From Bacillota bacterium (GTDB lineage: Bacteria; Bacillota; Clostridia; Christensenellales; CAG-138), in assembly GCA_016288175.1 (NCBI GenBank), contig JAEEYN010000105.1:1-6087 (forward strand): DNA of 6,087 bases, written 5' to 3'. Made by a program: the position numbers and the translations under genes. Of this stretch, positions 5,235-6,087 are shown in pieces. Position 1 is the first letter of the stretch. Every line of letters begins with the position of its first letter. The notes under the pieces are model-generated. The model made no database searches, was not told the origin of the DNA, and worked only from the letters and a program-made list of their open reading frames with translations.

Positions 5235-6087
5235 ATGAGCGAACGCTATGAGCATCTGCCGATCGAATCGAAATGGCAGAAGATCTGGGACGATACGCAT
5301 TGCTTCGAGGCGAAGGACGATTTCACGAAGCCCAAGTATTATGCGTTGATCGAATTCCCGTTCCCGAGCGGCGCCGGACTGCACGTCGGCCATCCGCGCA
5401 GCAATACGGCGCTTGATATCATCAGCCGCAAACGCCGCATGGAGGGCTACAACGTCCTTTTCCCGATCGGGTACGACAGCTTCGGCCTTCCGACCGAGAA
5501 CTACGCGATCAAGACGGGCGAGCACCCCGCGAAGGTCACCGCCCGCAATATGCAGGTTTTCCACAACCAGCTCAAAATGCTCGGCTTCTCCTTCGATTAT
5601 TCCAGGGAGCTCTATACTTCCGACCCGGATTATTACCGCTGGACGCAGTGGATCTTCCTGAAGCTTTTTGAAAAAGGCCTCGCATATAAAGCGGAGCTGC
5701 CGATCAACTTCTGCACGAGCTGCAAGGTCGGCCTCGCGAACGAAGAGGTCGTGGACGGCTGCTGCGAGCGCTGCGGCGCGCCGGTCATCCGCATGGTGCG
5801 TTCACAGTGGATGCTGAAAATCACCGCGTATGCGGACCGCCTGATCGACGATCTCGACACCGTGGATTTCATTGACCGCGTAAAGACTTCCCAGAAGAAT
5901 TGGATCGGCCGCAGCACCGGCGCGGAGGTCACCTTCAAGATCGAGGGCTGGCCCGAGGGCCTGCGCATCTATACGACCCGCCCCGATACTCTCTTTGGCG
6001 CGACCTATATGGTCGTTGCGCCGGAGCATCCGCTCGTTGAAGCGCTCGCGGACCGCATCACCAATATCGACGCCGTCCGCGAATACC
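5235..6087 (+). CDS. leuS: Leucyl-tRNA synthetase, 3' truncated by the window edge
   Basis: Class I aminoacyl-tRNA synthetase that attaches leucine to tRNA-Leu in the cytoplasm. The first 284 codons are visible, of a protein normally 800 or more residues long. The N-terminus YEHLPIESKWQKIWDD is typical. The HIGH signature is HVGHPRSNTALD (HVGH at 50-53), followed by NVLFPIGYDSFGLPTENYAI. A four-cysteine zinc module follows the first half of the catalytic fold: C160 and C163 in CTSC, then C177 and C180 in CERC. SQWMLKITAYADRL and NWIGRSTGAEVTF lead into the CP1 editing domain, whose threonine-rich TTRPDTLFGATYMV starts at 247. The KMSKS loop, anticodon-binding domain and C-terminus are beyond the edge. 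The start is fixed by a strong Shine-Dalgarno. The T-box leader with a Leu CUC specifier independently supports leucine as the substrate. Confidence 0.98.
   Translation, partial: MSERYEHLPIESKWQKIWDDTHCFEAKDDFTKPKYYALIEFPFPSGAGLHVGHPRSNTALDIISRKRRMEGYNVLFPIGYDSFGLPTENYAIKTGEHPAKVTARNMQVFHNQLKMLGFSFDYSRELYTSDPDYYRWTQWIFLKLFEKGLAYKAELPINFCTSCKVGLANEEVVDGCCERCGAPVIRMVRSQWMLKITAYADRLIDDLDTVDFIDRVKTSQKNWIGRSTGAEVTFKIEGWPEGLRIYTTRPDTLFGATYMVVAPEHPLVEALADRITNIDAVREY

Noticed and set aside
1..6087. Mobile element, CRISPR array, defence system or phage genes
   Set aside because: No direct repeat arrays, transposase or integrase motifs, or terminal repeats seen. All protein genes are housekeeping or transport genes.

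Overview
The window looks like a piece of chromosome from a GC-rich member of the Clostridia (Firmicutes), perhaps an uncultured gut lineage. This is inference. It rests on a canonical T-box leader controlling leuS, a LeuRS of the form I associate with Clostridia, good Shine-Dalgarno sites before malQ and leuS, and near-consensus housekeeping (sigma-A-type) promoters. Coding regions are GC-rich by eye. The only strongly AT-rich stretch is the divergent promoter region at about 4550-4645.

Layout. (1) 2-1597, + strand: the C-terminal five-sixths of a type IIA topoisomerase B subunit (ParE/GyrB family), cut by the left edge. (2) 1599-3122, + strand: a complete 4-alpha-glucanotransferase (malQ, GH77), one base after the topoisomerase stop and probably co-transcribed with it. 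(3) 3138-3167: a perfect 11-bp hairpin that can terminate transcription in both directions; the stop codon of the convergent gene lies in its loop. (4) 3149-4534, - strand: a complete sodium/alanine-type symporter (AgcS family). (5) 4578-4641: an AT-rich divergent promoter region built from nested inverted repeats. The - strand promoter serves the symporter and the + strand promoter serves a non-coding RNA. (6) 4648-4894: an apparently free-standing structured RNA of about 200 nt with its own promoter, a long 5'/3' closing stem and its own terminator. It resembles 6S RNA in architecture, but I cannot confirm the family. (7) 4918-5207: a fully consensus promoter followed by a complete T-box leader. 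Stem I, a Leu CUC specifier, stem III, the T-box motif, and mutually exclusive antiterminator and terminator can all be traced. (8) 5235 to the right edge, + strand: the N-terminal 284 residues of leucyl-tRNA synthetase.

How the parts work together. These are mostly unrelated housekeeping functions: DNA topology, maltodextrin/glycogen remodelling, amino-acid uptake and leucine charging. The one worked-out circuit is leuS. Its promoter looks constitutive, and read-through depends on uncharged tRNA-Leu(GAG) binding the T-box RNA. The noncoding stretch 4535-5234 is about 700 bases and is almost entirely filled by the divergent promoters, the small RNA and the T-box leader. I see no CRISPR, insertion sequence, tRNA, rRNA or phage gene. 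The candidate for something undescribed is the RNA at 4648-4894.
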